Assembly: GCA_016712525.1 (NCBI GenBank)
Contig: JADJQX010000007.1
Location: 1 to 64,000, forward strand
Reading direction: 5' to 3'
DNA: 64,000 nt
Origin: Myxococcales bacterium
GTDB taxonomy: Bacteria; Myxococcota_A; Polyangia; Polyangiales; Polyangiaceae
Under the pieces are notes generated by a model. That model was not told where the DNA came from. It saw only the letters and a list, made by a program, of their open reading frames with translations, and did not search any database. The position numbers were made by a program, and so were the translations under genes. Positions 63,357-64,000 of this stretch are shown here, in pieces (position 1 is the stretch's first letter; the number at the start of each line of letters is the position of its first letter).

Positions 63357-63884
63357 CCGGGGACGCGATCCACGGGCCCTGCGTTCCTCGCGGGACGGTG
63401 CGAACCCTCGAGAGCGTCCCGGCTCTCGTCGCGCAACCACCTGGATTCGCAGGCGTTCGCATTTTCGGGACGCTGCGAGCGCAGCGAACCCGTCCCGCCG
63501 AGAGCCCCACGAACGGGTTAGCATGCCGCTCCCCATGCGGAGCCACGTCTTCCCCCTCGCGAACCTCGCGAGAGGCGTCGGCAACCAGCGGCCCCCAGGA
63601 GCGATCCTCGGGGCCGTTTCGTTTTCCGGGTCGGCGAGCGTCGCGTGCGCGGGGATGGCGATCTCGCCGCGCGCGCGACGACGAGCGGGTCGAGGGCGCG
63701 CGGGACGGCGTTCGCGCTCTCATCTCGGTCCCGTGGGGAGAGAGAAGCCGAGAGCGGCTAACAGGTGGTGTTAAACGTTCAACGCGAGCCGGCGGCGTTG
63801 GTCTCCTTGGAGCCATCGATACCGGTAGCAAGTGCCGGCGGTCGGCCATCGAGCGGCTGACAGGGGTGATGTTCTCGGCCTCCC
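63357..63884. other. Intergenic region with terminator
   Basis: About 530 bases after the macro gene. It contains a good Rho-independent terminator at 63589-63625 and several small GC-rich palindromes, for example CTCGCG/CGCGAG near 63556-63572. No convincing gene was found on either strand. Confidence 0.5.
63589..63625 (+). terminator. Rho-independent terminator after the macro gene
   Basis: CGGCCCC (63589-63595) pairs with GGGGCCG (63610-63616), then AGGA/TCCT inside with a GCGA loop, followed by TTTCGTTTT. It lies on the + strand, so it would end transcription of the second operon. Confidence 0.65.
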
Positions 63885-64000
63885 CTAGACCCCGAAGCGC
63901 ATACCCTCAACCCTCTCCGTCCCCGACAGCACGTCGACGAGATCGTGGAGCGCGCGACCGAGTTCCTGCCACGGCTGGTTGAGGTTCAGCTCGAGCGCGT
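63885..64000 (-). CDS. 3' end of a minus-strand gene, cut by the window
   Basis: Reading the minus strand from 64000, ALELNLNQPWQELGRALHDL continues VDVLSGTERVEGMRFGV and stops at 63885. The third codon positions are almost all G or C, as in real genes here. The protein would continue beyond the window; only 38 residues are visible and no family is recognised. Confidence 0.4.
   Translation of the reverse strand, partial: ALELNLNQPWQELGRALHDLVDVLSGTERVEGMRFGV

Overview
The window is about 68-70% GC with strong G/C bias at third codon positions, frequent GTG starts and overlapping stop/start codons. Together with the Cys-rich 'RC..NTAEIC..DG' protein and the style of the CARF-linked sigma54 activator, this suggests a myxobacterium-like chromosome (Myxococcota). 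That is an inference from composition and families; no rRNA or other taxonomic marker is present.

Region 1 (1-2410) is a badly decayed IS21-family element with its terminal repeats and recognisable istA and istB pieces. Region 2 (2.5-34.4 kb) is a PBSX/P2-like contractile-tailed prophage on the + strand. It runs MuF protein, a methylase-methylase-protease fusion, scaffold-like protein, major capsid protein, head-tail connectors, sheath, tube, chaperone-like genes, tape measure, LysM and hub proteins, spike, gp25, J, I, fibres, amidase and holin. Terminase and portal are not in the window. Many head genes and the tape measure carry single frameshifts, while sheath, tube, baseplate, fibre and lysis genes are intact. 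Two probable defence genes are inserted in the tail cluster: a DUF262/HNH nuclease (15970-18114) and an antisense HEPN protein (30297-30971). Six copies of a bipartite motif, GTCCCC-N16/17-GGCTTTGCC, stand before successive gene blocks and look like a dedicated promoter.

Region 3 (34.5-39 kb) holds small accessory genes and an amidoligase with two gamma-glutamylcyclotransferases. Here four copies of a different conserved leader (core CCTTGC...GAAGCCTGTATG) precede the genes; in three copies its 5' end can pair with the Shine-Dalgarno region.

Region 4 (38.99-53.4 kb, - strand) is one overlapping operon of the CoCoNuT/type IV restriction type. In transcription order it encodes a DUF4258 protein, TerY-like vWA protein, PP2C phosphatase, zinc-ribbon kinase, UPF1-like helicase, a winged-helix/HEPN-like protein, a coiled-coil McrB-like GTPase and a DUF2357 McrC-like protein. 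A good sigma54 promoter precedes it, next to an RtcR-like regulator with a CARF-type sensor, so expression is probably induced by an RNA-damage or nucleotide signal.

Region 5 (53.7-63.4 kb, + strand) is a divergent, translationally coupled seven-gene operon: HTH protein, actin/Hsp70-like ATPase with a zinc ribbon, membrane protein, very large HerA-like ATPase with an apparent S4-like insertion, PD-(D/E)XK-like nuclease, small protein and macro-domain protein. I do not recognise this combination; it is the best candidate here for an undescribed conflict or defence system. A perfect 12-bp inverted repeat lies between regions 4 and 5. A strong terminator follows region 5, and the last 116 bases hold the 3' end of a minus-strand gene.
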